Source: Nautilus pompilius (taxonomy: Eukaryota > Mollusca > Cephalopoda > Nautilida > Nautilidae). From it: 64,000 nt of DNA. Below the pieces are notes generated by a model that ran no database searches, was not told the DNA's origin, and saw only the letters and a list, made by a program, of their open reading frames with translations. Made by a program: the position numbers and the translations under genes. Positions 1-13,680 of the stretch are shown in pieces; positions within the stretch are counted from its first letter, which is position 1; each line of letters begins with the position of its first letter. The DNA is taken from NCBI GenBank assembly GCA_018389105.1, contig JACATO010000307.1:2505001-2569000 (forward strand), read 5' to 3'.

Positions 1-3000
1 CAACCTTCTTTCAGACAGTTGTAAGAGATTTGACATTTGGTCTAAGATGCAGTTAATTTATAATGCTAATTACTTAACTGAATTTGATTTGAAAATTAAA
101 AAAAAACATCAAACTGACTGACTTAAAATTTAAAAAAAAAAAAAACTATAAATATCAACAATTTTGCAAACTCACTCACGGCTAGCTAAAGAACCACAAA
201 ACAAGAACGATCTTTTTTTTAATCTTTTTGTGGTGAATGTGTGAGTGGTGCGTGTGAAAGTTCGTATACTTGTGTATCTCCAAGAAGGGAATGGGGTTGG
301 TGTCTGAAGACGTGTAAGGGCCAAAGCCTGGTGTGCAGCAAGTTCCCGTTGAGGCCTAAAAGGCTGGGTTGAGGCGCCAAAGCACCTCGTGTAACTGTCT
401 GCCAAAGCGGCCAGGGTTGGGGGCATGAACGTAGCCTAACTGGATCACTTTTTTAATATGGTCAAATGAAATAAATGAAAATATTCTGCACCAGCTCTCA
501 TGAAGTTATATCCATTTTGTAAAGGTCCTTCTTTATCAATGTCACATCCGCATTTTAAAGATTTCTTTTTAATTCATAACTAAAATTTAAATATAAGCTT
601 CAAACTTCAGTTCCTAAAGTGAACTTTTCCTGTAAAGTCCAAGTTACCACATATAAAAGAAAAAGAATCAGACTTTGGACCCTTGGAATTCTATTGGCAT
701 ACATATACAGAACTATGACTCTGATGTGGTGTCTATCACTACAGGAAACTCTTAACCAAAAATGGTGAAAGCATGTCAAGCAACCAAAAGCAGCATATAT
801 ATGCATAATGTACTCTGCCTTGATATTTTCATATGTTATGGTTGCCACATGTAACTCAAACTCTCTCAGAGTTCTTGATACATGGGCATGGTTCCACTGA
901 TAAAACTATTACAGGTTTCAGATTATTCTATGCTCCATAGACACGAAACTTTTAAATGAAAAAATTCATTTCTATTAGTTAAGTTTTTCAAATGATTTAT
1001 CATTCATAGAATTACACTTATTTTGATGCAATACCAAAAACAGATATTTTAACATAAAATACATTTATCTATTAACATTGTGTGCTGATAAAACAATCCT
1101 GATCTTAGTTTTACATACAATATCGCATAAAAAGTAAAAATGACTATGGCAAACCCCAGACTCCACTGGAAAAGTTTACCCTAGAAAGCAAATTTGAAGC
1201 CTATACATTAATTATTTTTAGTTATAAGCAGAAATTACAATTCTGATTTTTAATTATTTGTAATATTTTATTTTATTATTTTTACATTTTAATAAAGCTT
1301 TAAATTACTTCATAACTTACCTTTAACATTATGACTCTACATCCTAACAGGATGTTATTCAGCAATTACACAATCAAAATTAACCAATTATTTTACTTTA
1401 TTATTATTATTTCTTTTTAATATTTCAAAACAAAGCTAAAAAGAAACTAAATTTTAAATTGTTCTATTATTCATGGTTTAACAAGTTAGTTAAATTTCAC
1501 CATAGTATTAACTTTTTTTTTTTGTGGAGCCATAGATTTATACCATTTTACATTATTACCTGTTATTCATATACAATTATTTAAAATAAAAAAAATACCA
1601 GAAAAACAATTTGGGTTATTTAAATTTTTTTTTATTTTTTAAATGTATTCATTTTATTTCTTAAAAATACTAATTCTTTAAAAAATTGTTTGTGGATAAT
1701 GATAAATAAGCTAGAGTTCTGTTTTCATAACTAAAATGGCCACTGTGTAATAAGAAAAAGAGCAGAAAAAATCTGTCCACCTAATTTACAATCTGTTGCC
1801 AGTGTCTCCACTGATAACCTTCAAAACACATCCTGCTTTGTGCTTCAAGCTTCACCTCCTTCCTCATTCTTCCATCACCATTTGTCAGACCAAGAGATCA
1901 GATTTCCTTGCTTTAAGAATCTTTAGCAAGAATGAATATCTAAATAAATACAGGTTCACACCAACCAAGCTAGCTAGCTCTTATAAACCAGACCTGTTCC
2001 ATTAATCTCCCAGTACTGACTGCCTCTTACTAATGTATCTAGTTTTTCAAAACTTAAAACTACACATTTTATCTTCTAGGTCCAGAGAAACATGAAAAAT
2101 AAATTACTCAACTACTGAATGGCCCTTACTTTTTAGAAAATGCAACAAAATGACCAAAACAATTTAAATAATCATTTTCTTTACTCCATATTAAATACCT
2201 TACAGAATAATCATGTATCTGTTAAGTATTCTTGTAATAAAAACCACATCTCAACACTACTACTGTTAACAGTAACATTTATTTATGTATTTATTTTTAC
2301 ATATAAAAATTAAAACAATTACCCATTGTTCTAATTCATAATCTAATTTGAAACTGAATGATACAAGTTTTTTTGTTTTTAAATATTAACAGAGAATAAT
2401 GGTGTAGTTTGTCATGTTTTAGTTATAATGCAAAACAAATTACTGAATATATAAGAAAAAATAGTATGTAAATGCATCTACTATAACTTTTTAAATGGAT
2501 GCATCAGTAAACCAAATAGAGGAATTAAAAGTAGTACTAGAAGCAGCAAAGACAACTTTTGAAGAAGTATTCTGGTAGTAATTTTAAATAGGTATGTCTA
2601 AGTTCAGCAAGTGAATTCAATAATGATGCTTTCTTTACAGCACTTGCCTGCTTATACTGAATGGTTGTCACATGACCAAATAACCAAAGCACTTGTTGAA
2701 ATTTACCATTTTTCAATAAATATTTGTAGTTTGTCTATAATGCTGATATTTGAATCAATGTTGTTAGTTAACAGCTTCAAGCAACAAAGACATTTGAATT
2801 GTTGAAAGAATTTACATAAAATTCACAGTACCACCTTTAAATGCTGAAAGTACCTTTGGTTTGCTGAAGTTTTGAAGACAAGAATTTGGATATGAACCTT
2901 ATTGAATGTCCCTGTCAGTTCTGCTTGTGTCTTGCACAGTTAACTTGAAAAACTGACAGCAAGGGATATTGAAACTAATTGTTTGTCAACTTCAAAACAC

Positions 3001-3250
3001 TTTAGTATTTGGATCTGAAATAAAAACATTTTAATTTTAATCTATTTACAGATTACGAAACTAAGCATAATTAATACTTATCGTCACGGGCATCTGCAAC
3101 AGCCCCCCCCTTCCAAGAAAGTTTGTGGTGATAGTGTAATTTTGAGAAGAATGTTTTCTTTTTGTCTGGTTATTGAGAGCTTTGATGGGGCAGCATGGTA
3201 GCAAAAGTATACTAACGTCAAAAAACACACACACACTATATTTAAAAATA
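1..3250. other. AT-rich sequence without recognised genes
   Basis: Long A/T runs and short open frames without protein-like composition. A locally G/C-richer patch at 290-430 has no assignable feature. Confidence 0.5.
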
Positions 3251-4169
3251 AATATTTCTTGTCATTTATTTAGAATTTAAATTGAAAAACTATTGATCAA
3301 AATCAGGAAAAAGAAAACAAAACGAAACAAATTAGTATCTTTTAATGTTTTCACTGCTAGGCGCATTCCCAGCACTCGATATCGTTCTGTCACCCTGACG
3401 CCATTTATCTCGCGGACATTTTCGGCATCTTGACCCCCTCCCCCCTGCGGACGGACGGGCCGTATATCATCTACATGCACCATTTCCTCCAATGACGACT
3501 TTCCTATACTAGACAGACACACAAAGTAATCGATATCAATCAATAACTTGTAATACACCGCGGCTGGATTTCATTGAACCGTCAAAGCCTTCAGATCGGC
3601 ATGGCGGCGGCGTCACCGGGCTCGGAAGGAAGGAAGCCAACAAGTAACTGGCGCGCGCTTAATGCCACGTTCGCTGCCGAATTATATGTAGCAATTTTAA
3701 GAAGAAAAATAAACTTATTTCCACTCGATTTTGCTTTCACAAATCGTTCCAGAAATTTACAACAACAGCAGCAGCAGCAAGTTTTCGCCATTCACATATA
3801 TTTTCGGACACTCGGGTGGCGCCCTCTACGAAAACCGAACGGCGGCATCTTCGTCAACTTCTGCATAATTACCTTCTGTTTTATTTCATTTTAATTTAAA
3901 TTAAAATCTGTTAAACAAACCACTGCAGTTTGTGTGTTTTTTTTGGGGGGTCCTCAGAAGAGCGGGGCCCCGGGACGAACGAGGCGGCGCCTTTGGCGCT
4001 GGGATTTTCCTTATACGCTTCAGTCTTCAGTAGGCAAAGCGGAGGAACTGCCACCGGGGGAAGGGGGGGGGGACGGGACGGTGTCTGCATCGCTGTAAAA
4101 TAATGTCGACAAATACGAGGAAACGGAAATAAAGTCTGCTTCCGGGAACGAGAGAAACATTTCACTCAC

Positions 4170-4199
4170 CTGCCTCTCAGCAGAGCTACCTCCAGACAT
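4170..4199 (-). CDS. Candidate first coding exon, minus side of a CpG-rich block
   Basis: ATG followed by ten codons (MSGGSSAERQ) and a strong donor CAG|GTGAGT. The remainder of the gene would lie leftward in AT-rich DNA, where I found no matching exon. Confidence 0.3.
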
Positions 4200-4580
4200 T
4201 GGGGATGGGGGGGGGGTACTATCAAGGCAGTTTTGCGCATGCGCAAGTTTAAGGCGTGACGTGGGAACTCCCCTGAACATCAAATCTCGGACAATTCACG
4301 GCAAACAGAGAACTCAGTAAGGACGCTATTTTTTTTTTTTTTACTGGCTCCACGAGTTGTGGGGGTGGGGAGAGAATGTTTTCAGGAGCAAAATCCGGGC
4401 TGTCTTCCGCCATCCTTCGCCGGTTGTTTTTTTTTTTTTTTTTTTTAATTAGCTCTGCTCCATCCGACCGGAACACACAGGTTTTGCCTCCTTTCGAAAC
4501 GCGATTTGATTGGCTGACGAAACCGGAAACAGCGCCCCCAAGAGTCCTGCCGCGGAACTGGAAAAGGGACCGTGGACGTG

Positions 4581-4606
4581 ATGGCGAAGCCGGTCTCTAG
4601 CCTTAG
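4581..4606 (+). CDS. Candidate first coding exon, plus side of a CpG-rich block
   Basis: GGACGTG ATG GCG AAG.. reads MAKPVSSL and ends AG|GTGAGG in phase 2. A fragment at 11810-11843 (acceptor gtgaaag, donor GCGAAG|GTAAAT) would continue it as RLEKRSGSIKAK with correct phase. No further exon was found, and the product is unknown. Confidence 0.25.
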
Positions 4607-5517
4607 GTGAGGAAACCCGCGAGGTTTGATGGACCAGTAAGGTAGTAAGGCCGCTCGTGACATGCCGGCCGGCCGGCCTAGCTCACCGACGGAAGAATGG
4701 GGCTCTACGGCGATAAGCTGTAATGCCGGAGCTGCTAAGAAAGCGAGGGGAGGGGACGGGAGAGGGGATACAACCTTTTTTCACAATTTAAATTTTAAAA
4801 AAAATTAAATATTCGCCGTACAGTAAACCAAGATGTCCACCCGCCACTGCCATTTCGCTTATTATTTCAAGCTTTTTAAAATTTTCAGCATCATGCGAGG
4901 AAGAGAGAGAGGCGGTAGCTACTGAGTATGGCAGCCGGGAGGCCCCAGTTCGACAATACGTTAGGAAAGAGAAATACAAGTTCCTAACAGCACTTGGAAA
5001 CCAGTAAGCAGTTTTTGTTCTTAAACGAGGGGTACGGCAGACCGTTTAACTGTGGTGGCTTCAGCGATATATCCATCCATGTTTGTCTTACCCACTCCGC
5101 TGCATTATAATGCAGGGCCCCCTTGGTGCTTGCTTCTCTTGTTTCTGCACATCATCTTACCCAACCCCCGATTTTTTTTTTCCTCCTCCACCGTTCACCA
5201 GTCAGTTTTTTTTTTTAAATTTAACCCCTTGTTCCTTCACAGTCGCCTTGTATCCCGGATTGTTTGCCAATCTTTATTAATCCATTGCTGATATGCTAGT
5301 GAGAAGTAAATGTGCTGTAGATGTCATCTTTTTTTAAAGATGTATCTAAAAAAAAACACAAAACAAAAAGCTAATCGGACTAAAAATTCATAGAATATGG
5401 TGACAAATTAAAATTGGGAAAATTCTATTTGAAACAAAATTAAGCTTCAGTGTTTGGGGAATAAAGGGGTGACACTGTGGGAGGGGGGGGTAAAAACTAA
5501 GCATTGAAATTTAAGTA

Positions 5518-5549
5518 AATAAAGAATTTCCAAAAAAAAAAAAAAAAAA
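5518..5549 (+). repeat. AATAAA followed by A18: retroposed 3' end
   Basis: AATAAA at 5518-5523, eight bases, then 18 A residues. This looks like the genomic copy of a polyadenylated transcript inserted on the plus strand. The source sequence upstream is not recognised. Confidence 0.4.
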
Positions 5550-6110
5550 GAGCCTTTTCTAGTTATGGCAGCAGACAAATCAGTAACATCATCACAATTA
5601 ACCTTTCTTGCTTGTTCAATCTCAGTGCTTAAAATTGTTAAATCAGCTTCAGCTTACTATAGGATCTGTCAGCTGAAGCAACAGTCACAGGCACTGACCA
5701 AAATAAGATGTAGAATAATGTATTTGTTGAGAAATCTTCCAACTTCAGCTTTGCATAAATTTTCAGTCTAAAGGTTAAAAAAATTGCATTGTACCTGACC
5801 TCCCTCCAAAAATGAATGCTACTTGAACTGTTCAAAAGGTGTGCTAGTGTTAGGAGTAAGGTAGAAAGGGGACAAATTTTCTGCTTGGTTTTGAGAGAGC
5901 AGAAAATATTTGCTTGTTTCAAGGCCCTGCATTAATAACACACTTTGTTTACTATGTTGTTTAGCTGTAAAATAAGGGAAAATGGACAGAAATTGGATCA
6001 AGCCTATAGTGACATGATCTTTGGATCATGGAAATTCAAAAATGAATCTAATTATACCTGTGGCAAGTGAATAGGTATATGGAAAACAAGGCTATCCTAG
6101 TGCAACACCA

Positions 6111-6625
6111 ACAGATCAAGTAGCAGCAAAGAGAATTGAAGAAAGCCTGCCCCAATTAAGATCAGTTTTGAAAATTACCATATTGTGTGAGAAGCAGAAT
6201 CTATCACTCAGAGGCCACAGATATTATGGCAGTCAAAATCTTGAAGATTACAGAGACCTTGCAAATTTTTAGAAACTCTTAGACTTTAGAATTCATAATT
6301 AATTTAGTTGATATGATTTTGAAGGAGGAAATGAATACACTAAGAAGTGTGACATTAAAAAACTATTTAGAATGAACTAATGTCTTTATCTGTGATCACA
6401 TTGTTCAAGACATCAAAACTACAGGAATTTATTGCCAAGCATCTGGAGTATTTTGAAGATTCTGTGTACATTTCCTTATAAAAATTGTGAATGTGAGAGG
6501 TCAGTTTTTTTCAGCTTCATTCCTGAAAACCCACTGATCTTCAATGGGACAGGTAAATGGACATGCATTGCTTCGTGTGCATTACAGTATGGATGGATGC
6601 TAACATTTAGCAAGTGTGTTATTTA
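6111..6625 (+). mobile_element. hAT transposase relic, ZMYM/DUF4371 type, middle missing
   Basis: At 6111-6305 the frame reads KRIEESLPQLRSVLKI, ILCEKQNLSLRGHRYYG and, after an in-frame stop, KLLDFRIHN. This is the LRGHRD..NF.ALLDFR core of DUF4371 hAT transposases. At 6450-6600 it reads LKILCTFPYKNCECERS and, in a shifted frame, MGQ..NGHALLRVHYSMD, which resembles the C-terminal dimerisation segment (CECERSF..LRSTMGQ.RLNGLALLHVH). The catalytic middle is gone. An old, dead DNA transposon. Confidence 0.75.
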
Positions 6626-6629
6626 ATTG

Positions 6630-9600
6630 GACGTAATCACCCACAGTTTAACTCTTTAAATACTGAATAAATGTGATGAAAATTGTCTCAAAGTATTATA
6701 GTATACAGTTGGTAATAAACACATTAAATTCATTTTGTTCATTTAATCAATATTTTTATTCACTACTCAATTTTTTCATTTTGGAAGATTCAGCATGGAA
6801 GGAAGGCTGGATCTCATCCTGAATTTAATGTTAACTTTTAAGAAGAATCTATAAAAGGCCTTTGTTGAACTAAGAATTTAATTAACTACTTGTTTTGTTG
6901 CCCTTTTTTAAAGAAGGACAATGGAATTCCTATGAAGTTTTTTTTTAAAATTATTTAAAATATTTATGTACAAAATATTAATGATATATGTATTCCATGC
7001 CACTATAGCAGTAGGCTAACATAGGAAATGTGCTACATATGTCTGTTTTGTATTAAAGAATGAAATATTAAAACTTGTGTATTCTAATATAATAAAAACT
7101 GAGCAGGCCGTTTAAAAATGTTGTATATACAAACTAGTTTTAAAAAAATAACTCCTCCAAATAATTGACAGTTTCTTTAAAAGCAACAGAAAAGATTACT
7201 GACATTACAAAATACTTATTCTAATGTTGTCTGTGTGTTTAGCATCAACAAATAATAGACACCTGCTAATGCCATAAACTCTTTGTAGGAGTTGTGTATC
7301 ATCTGCCACATCTACTGTTTGTAGGTGTTGATCTTGTAAAGCAATTTTCTGAATTTTTCAGTTTAATAATTATTTTAAGTGAAATATTTCAAGCCACATT
7401 TTAAAAAAAAAGATTATTTAGCAGAAAATAGGGCTAGTTATAACACTGATTATTCCTAATTAAACTGGTTGTAGCCTCATCTATATTGTATTTCTGAGTC
7501 AAATGTCAAATCATGTTGTTGATTATAGCCTCATCTACATTTTTTAGTTAGAAATTTCTGATACTGTAACATTCAGCCCTAATTTCATCTATTTTAGACA
7601 GATTGCTTTAAAACACAATTGGTCAGTTTATTCACAACTTTCCGTTGGAATTTGAAAACTATTTAGGTTATGGAAAAGAAGCATAATGCTAAAATTTTTA
7701 ATGATTTTTTAAAATTAATTCAAAAGTTAAGTTTTTCATCTTTCTGTGAAATCTTTTGTTTGTTTGTTTTTTGTTGTTGTTGATTATAAAATCTTTCATA
7801 TAATAAATGGCAATAGTTGATATATTTTAGTGGCCCATTCCAGCACAACCACAATTACCTATGAAACTGCAGATTCATGACAATGAAAAAGCAGTTCAAA
7901 AGGTTGCAAGATGCAAAGTTTAAAAAGCTAAATCACATCTATCATAAAAATAGAGTTACTGTGATTGTTAGAAATAGAAAACTAAACAATTTAATAGATG
8001 GTGAGTTTACAGCTGATTTTAAAAAAAATTAGAGATATTAGATATGTTCAACAAAATGTAGAAGCATGTTTAAGGAAAGTAAGGTATTATTTTGAAATTT
8101 GATCATTGGCTACTATTTTCTTTCATGACAATTTTATTAAAATGATAAATGAAGTGTATGTGACATTATTTTGTTACAAAGATGATGATATCACAACATC
8201 TTACATCATGTTTATGCTGTGCTTGATCAGCTTTGTTCATAGGTTCTTCACCAGGTTTTGGTAAATTATAAAACTACAATAACTAACCTGCTGAATGGTT
8301 TTCACCTGCATGTTTAGTTCAAGGAGAATCTGAAAGTTTTAACTCGTTATATTTTTTATGAACAAACTTTTATCTTTCCTACAAATTTAACATATTCCTT
8401 TTAACATTAGCCTATTAATCAACATTCATTCATAGACTTATCAGATTAATTTCTCGGCTCAAGATTATGATGATGATTCAGGAGTGATAATCAAGATGTT
8501 TTTTTCTGGAAGTCTTTAGTACAGAAATAAGTGACATTGAATCAAGGAAGTGATCAGGAAGCAGACCATCAACTGAAATGAAATAAAAAATATTTTTTGT
8601 TACCAAAAAGTATACAAGGACTGCTTATTAGTTGACAATAGTTTAACAAATGTTATTAGAAAAGAACCAGTTCAGTATAAATCTAAACAACGAATGTAAC
8701 TAAATGCAGATGCTGCATATGAAACTGATATTTATCAGTTATCTGAAGATGCAAGATAAGTTTAAGACTTTCTGGGTCTAAAAGAAATTTTGACATTTCA
8801 AAAAAAAAAAAAAAAAAAGCAAATCCTTTCCTGCTTTGAATAATAGTTCTAAAACTATTAAACTGTGCAAACAAATCACCAGCTTTTACATTAAAATCTT
8901 TAAATTATGGCAGGTTAAGTCAGACTCACTGGATAGCTAAAAGTCGAGATAAACTAGATGGCATTAGTAACTTATAAACATCCTTATTTCATAATATGTC
9001 AGTATAAGTTTTATAACTATAAGGTGGTTACAAAAGTTTTGTTGGTTTTTTTACCACAACAATGAGACTTCATATTGTTGCTGAATTGTATCTACCAAAA
9101 AGATACACAACTTTTTAAAACTACAAAGAGACTAGTTGATTGGTATATATATCTTATGGTTGGATGACTGGTAAGCATGATTTATTTTTCATATCAATAA
9201 AAAATTTCATGGTGTTATTTTTTAAAAACTACATTCTTATAAGGATTTTTTAAATGAAATACTCGTTTTTAGATTTTACAGTTACATAGTGGTTTACCGA
9301 ATTTCCAATATTTCACAATATTGAAAATAAAACTAGGAGTGTTTATAGTATATTTACTGTATGTTCCATATTTTCGATACTGCCATCTTGTTTTGAACTC
9401 TCTTCAAGTAAAAGCTGTGGCGATGTCAGAACCAATAAAAAACACTATCTTTCACAACAATGATACATGTTTGTCTTGAAAATTCTTTGGAATGAAAAAA
9501 CATATAAGCTATTACAAGTCATTTTAGTTAGTATTTGAAATAAATTGTTTATTAGCAATATTATTTCTAAACAAACTCTAATATTTAAAGCCGAATGAAC

Positions 9601-10355
9601 TAATGTATTTTTAAAACATTATTATTATTATTACCCTATAATCTTATAAATTTTTCATATTTAGCATTTAACTATTTCTGAATTAAAATTCAACCTTAGA
9701 TTTTTCTCTTTTTTTGGGTAGGACACTGAGAGCTTGTCAGCAACATGATTAAAAGGGTTAATAAAAGATCTCAGTCGTTAAATAAAGAGATGTGTTCCAG
9801 TGCAAAACTTTAAACAGTGCGCATTTTACGAACCCATCTATTTACAAGATGTTTATTAGCCAGATCAACAAATCTGTTCACCTGTCCAAAACTTAAACAG
9901 AACCAAATTTACAAATTCCTCTCAGCTGAATGCCCTGGTGATGGATTAGTGAGTGAAAGCGGCTTCCTTGCTTTACAGCTCCAGCTTCAAGATTCAGGCA
10001 AGGCAGACTTAAAGACCAGACATTCCAGAAGCAAGGGTGAAACAGAACCCTGGCCAAGGAATTTTTGGCCACAGGGCCTTCTAGAGCAACAAGTGAAATA
10101 ATCTTTCCTCCCAGGCCCCAGTCACTTGCTCCCCTCCTACCCACCCCCAATCCATCATTTCACAACCATAATGAACCACCAATTTAAGGTATGGACAGGG
10201 CAATTTGTACATGTTATCACAGTCTTTAGCAATACTCACACCAATAGCCAGCTTTTAAAGCCAAATTAAAAAAAAAAATACTAAAAATCAACAGATCATC
10301 CTGCATGGTCAGCTATTCTGAACAATTATTTTAATTGTGTATTTAATATTGCTTA
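6630..10355. other. AT-rich sequence, nothing recognised
   Basis: Only homopolymer runs stand out, notably A18 at 8801-8818. A GC-richer patch at 9900-10150 has open frames on both strands but no recognisable product. Confidence 0.5.
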
Positions 10356-10684
10356 TAGCCATAGCCAAAAGTTTTGCATCACTCTGAAATTTTCTAAATT
10401 TCTTGATAAAGTCTAAATAGAGTTTGTGTTTCCATATCTTATGTTAACACATTGAAGTGTATATTGCATTGTAGTTTTCCATACTTAATGGAAAACTGAG
10501 AAATGCAGATCACTGATTTCAGAAAATATATTGTAAATTATGACAATAAGTGTGACTCAGAAGCATTCAAGAACAGCCATTTAGTAGTGGTCATGGGTAT
10601 AGTGCAAGATTTATGAGCAAAATTTAAAGATAGATTTTGTTCTTGTTATTTTTAGGGTGATGCTAAATTTTTTGGCCATGACTA
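10356..10684. mobile_element. Tc1/mariner-type MITE with TA duplication
   Basis: Terminal inverted repeats of about 30 bp: the left end reads GCCATAGCCAAAAGTTTTGC.. and the inverted right end GTCATGGCCAAAAAATTTAGC.., both continuing ATCAC. Each end abuts TA. The 325-bp interior has no coding capacity, so it is a non-autonomous element. It contains a perfect 10-bp hairpin at 10473-10497. Confidence 0.8.
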
Positions 10685-10913
10685 TGCACCCCAAAGTAAA
10701 AATTGTGAAGTTTTCCTGTATCTAAACCAGTGTCCATCCACAACTCTGTCTGTCCATACCTTTACACTTGGAAATAAAAGAAGACTGAAAAGTAATCATT
10801 GGTCACTTTAAGTAAATTTGTATCCTTTTTTTGGATAAAGTAATTATATGATGGTCTACCAACCCATTTAGCCATTTTGGCATCTTCTATTTTCATCTTA
10901 ATTGTGTTTTTTA

Positions 10914-10914
<1 letters not shown>

Positions 10915-10955
<41 letters not shown>

Positions 10956-10972
10956 TATTATTATTTATTTTC
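10915..10972 (+). repeat. (ATT)n microsatellite
   Basis: About 15 ATT units with one interruption. Confidence 0.9.
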
Positions 10973-13001
10973 TTTTTTAAAATATATATTTGTGCAATTA
11001 TTTGTAATACTTTTCAATTATGTAATATGTTTCTTTATTTCACTTTAAATTTTCATGAAATGTAGGATCCATACAAATGGAATAAAATTATTAAATCAAT
11101 TTATTTGGGAAATTTAAAAAGTTAAAATATTGCTTCGAGAACATTCAAAGGATGTAGAAAAAGGTATATTTTTTTTAAAATTAGGTGAAGTCTTGCTTCA
11201 AAGTTTAAAATAGAAAAAATCTAATTCAGTATTTTTATTTTTATATTTTACTTATTCTACATATCTCAATTTTGAAGATTTTAAATCACTTTTTAACTTT
11301 TTTTTTACTTTTATAGTTTTAAACATTTTACTAGCATAATTTTGTTTCATTTTTTTCTTTTTTAGGGTTTATTTATGCTAATCATGCTTTCAATTAGTTG
11401 AATTGATTGTTGTCTTCAGATCCCTAACCTTTAACTGTTACTGCACTTTCACTTTAGTTTTTAATTTTCTACTTTTTAATTTTAAATTTTTTTAACCGTC
11501 TTTAATTTTCTTATGAACAGTTAACAATACTAATAGCCTTTACCTATCTCTAGAGAGCTTATTTACCAAGGAAATATATAGTCCATAGCTGTCTGAAGAA
11601 GGACAACCAGAAAAATCCAATGGAAAATACTAAACATTTTCTTGCTAATTCAAAACTTGTTACATTTTATAAATATAAAATTATGAATGTTTAAAAAGTT
11701 GAAAAAAAAAGAAAGAGAAAACCCTCTTAAAATCTTCCAAATTTAATTTTATCATCTTTTTTTTTTTTTTAATGTGTTTTTGTTAAGTCCATGTTACCAA
11801 TGGTGAAAGGTTGGAGAAAAGATCAGGAAGCATCAAAGCGAAGGTAAATATTTTCTTTTAATAATCCTCTACTACTACTGTTGTGAGTGGACCAGCTAAT
11901 GAAGAGATGAGGTTTCTTTTCATTAATTTATCTCATTTTAATGTAATAGAAAGGAAAAAGAAATGTACTCCTTTTCTGATAAACCATAGCATCTTTGGGG
12001 AGCCAAAGAATCTACTTGTGAATTATAAAGGCAGCATTCCAGGTTGGTAGCAACATGGTTGGGGTTTAGTTTATGTTCAGTGATAGACAATTTTGTTTTT
12101 AGCTCAAAATGAATTCAATATGTGATGCTAATAACTCTGTTGTGAATTACTTCTCTTTATTCTACCTCATTGTAGCCTTATCTGCATAGCGCCAGCACTG
12201 GTTTTATTTTTGTCACTGCTTACAGGTATAAAGAAGCCATGGGCTACAACCAACTTGCATTTGTCACATTTTGTTCTTGGTAACTTGGTTTATACAAAAA
12301 TAACTTTGTAAATACAAATATCATTACCTCTTCCAAGCATGATTTTATCTATAACTTCAAAACCACTAGACAAAATGTGGAAGCTATTAAGTGAATTAGT
12401 GGCATTTATTAATTTGATTTATGCTACCAGTAATTTAAGGAACTTAATGATGTCCATTTTATCCCTGACATCACAAATGTAATTACCAGTATCACAGGTT
12501 GATTTATGGACACTGCTTATTAGAATTTGTGATATCATTAATTTTTTTTTGAATTACTGATATAACAAATTAAATTAATAAGATTAGGTTGTAGTTTAAG
12601 TCGATAAGAAAAAGCACTTTAATGTCTGCGTGTTACAGAGCTGGAAAGGTTTGCAAAGATGTTAAAACAGCCTACCTTAAACATTTTTTAAATAATTTTT
12701 TCCTCCCCTCAATATCTGGACAAGCTCATTAATAGTTAGTTGTTTTCTTGACTATCCAGAAATGTGATTTTCTCTTTCCTAACTGCATTTATTAAGATTT
12801 TTATTTGGCTTATGATTCTATAACTCACTAAGGAAGGTGGTAATATGGTACATGGAAAAATATGCAATTAACTATTGCCACATACAGTACTGTACAGACA
12901 AGCAGAGATGAATATCCATCATTTTGCTCTCTCGAGATTTCAGCAAGTAAAATCTTTTTCAATCCTTATTTGCTGTAGTCTTATTTCTGCAAAGAATTAA
13001 T

Positions 13002-13680
13002 TCAGTGATAAACCAGTGTCTTTTTTTTATTAAATGGTGCCCAACCCTGTAATTCCAACATTGTTTTAATTTTCTCTATAAAGAAATGTAGTCTTTCAAC
13101 AACAACAACTGCATCAACAGATATGAACTCTTTGTAATCCTTTACAGCATCTTTCCATATAAGATATATTATATTCTGGGTATAGATGATTTCAGGGTTA
13201 ATTGCTTTGCCAGCTAAGAGAGTAAACAAAGTGGTCATTTATTATTCTTTGATCATGATGTTAATGCTTTAGCATTTGTGCATTAAGCTGAAATTCTATC
13301 TATTTATGTTTAGTCTATCTTTCCGAGGTGGGATGTAAATCACTTGAGTAAGATTATTATAAATGAAAGAATCATTTTGAATTTTGTACTCCAACATTAT
13401 TCCTTTATGACAATCCAACTTCAGTAACATGACTGTAAAATAACAACTCTTGATGCTCAGTAAGGTGAGAGAAGTGCTGATGATCTAGACTAAAAATTGT
13501 TTGTTCACTGGGATGAACATAAGCAGAGCTATTATAGCTTATTTCTACAAAAGCTTTCCCTCTTATCTGAGTTAAAAAGAAAGCTTCGTTATCATAAGAA
13601 TTTTTGCTAGATCTCAAGCTGAGTTCCTTTGATTGATGGATTGGTGTAATGATATCAAAGCTGGACCAAGTCAGTTTTTA
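13002..13680 (-). pseudogene. Unidentified minus-strand open frames
   Basis: Two stop-free stretches lie in tandem: 13673-13405 (contains KNSYDNEAFFLTQIRGKAF and HLTEHQELLFYSHVTEVG) and 13238-13002 (contains IIYLIWKDAVKDYKEFISVD and VVVVERLHFFIEKI). Amino-acid composition looks protein-like, but I do not recognise the product and the link between the pieces is unsupported. Could be an eroded mobile-element gene or chance. Confidence 0.25.

Larger units (their letters stand above)
3250..4780. promoter_or_regulatory. CpG-rich block, probable divergent promoter
   Basis: GC and CpG content rise sharply against AT-rich flanks, with many CGGCG, GGGGCG and CCGCGG runs. Outward-facing ATG-donor pairs sit at 4199 (minus) and 4581 (plus), about 380 bp apart. 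A short CAG run lies near 3764-3780. Confidence 0.35.

Noticed and set aside
3574-3894. Plus-strand ORF of 106 codons with a polyglutamine run
   Set aside because: Open only through CpG-rich DNA and a short CAG run; no domain, no splice support.
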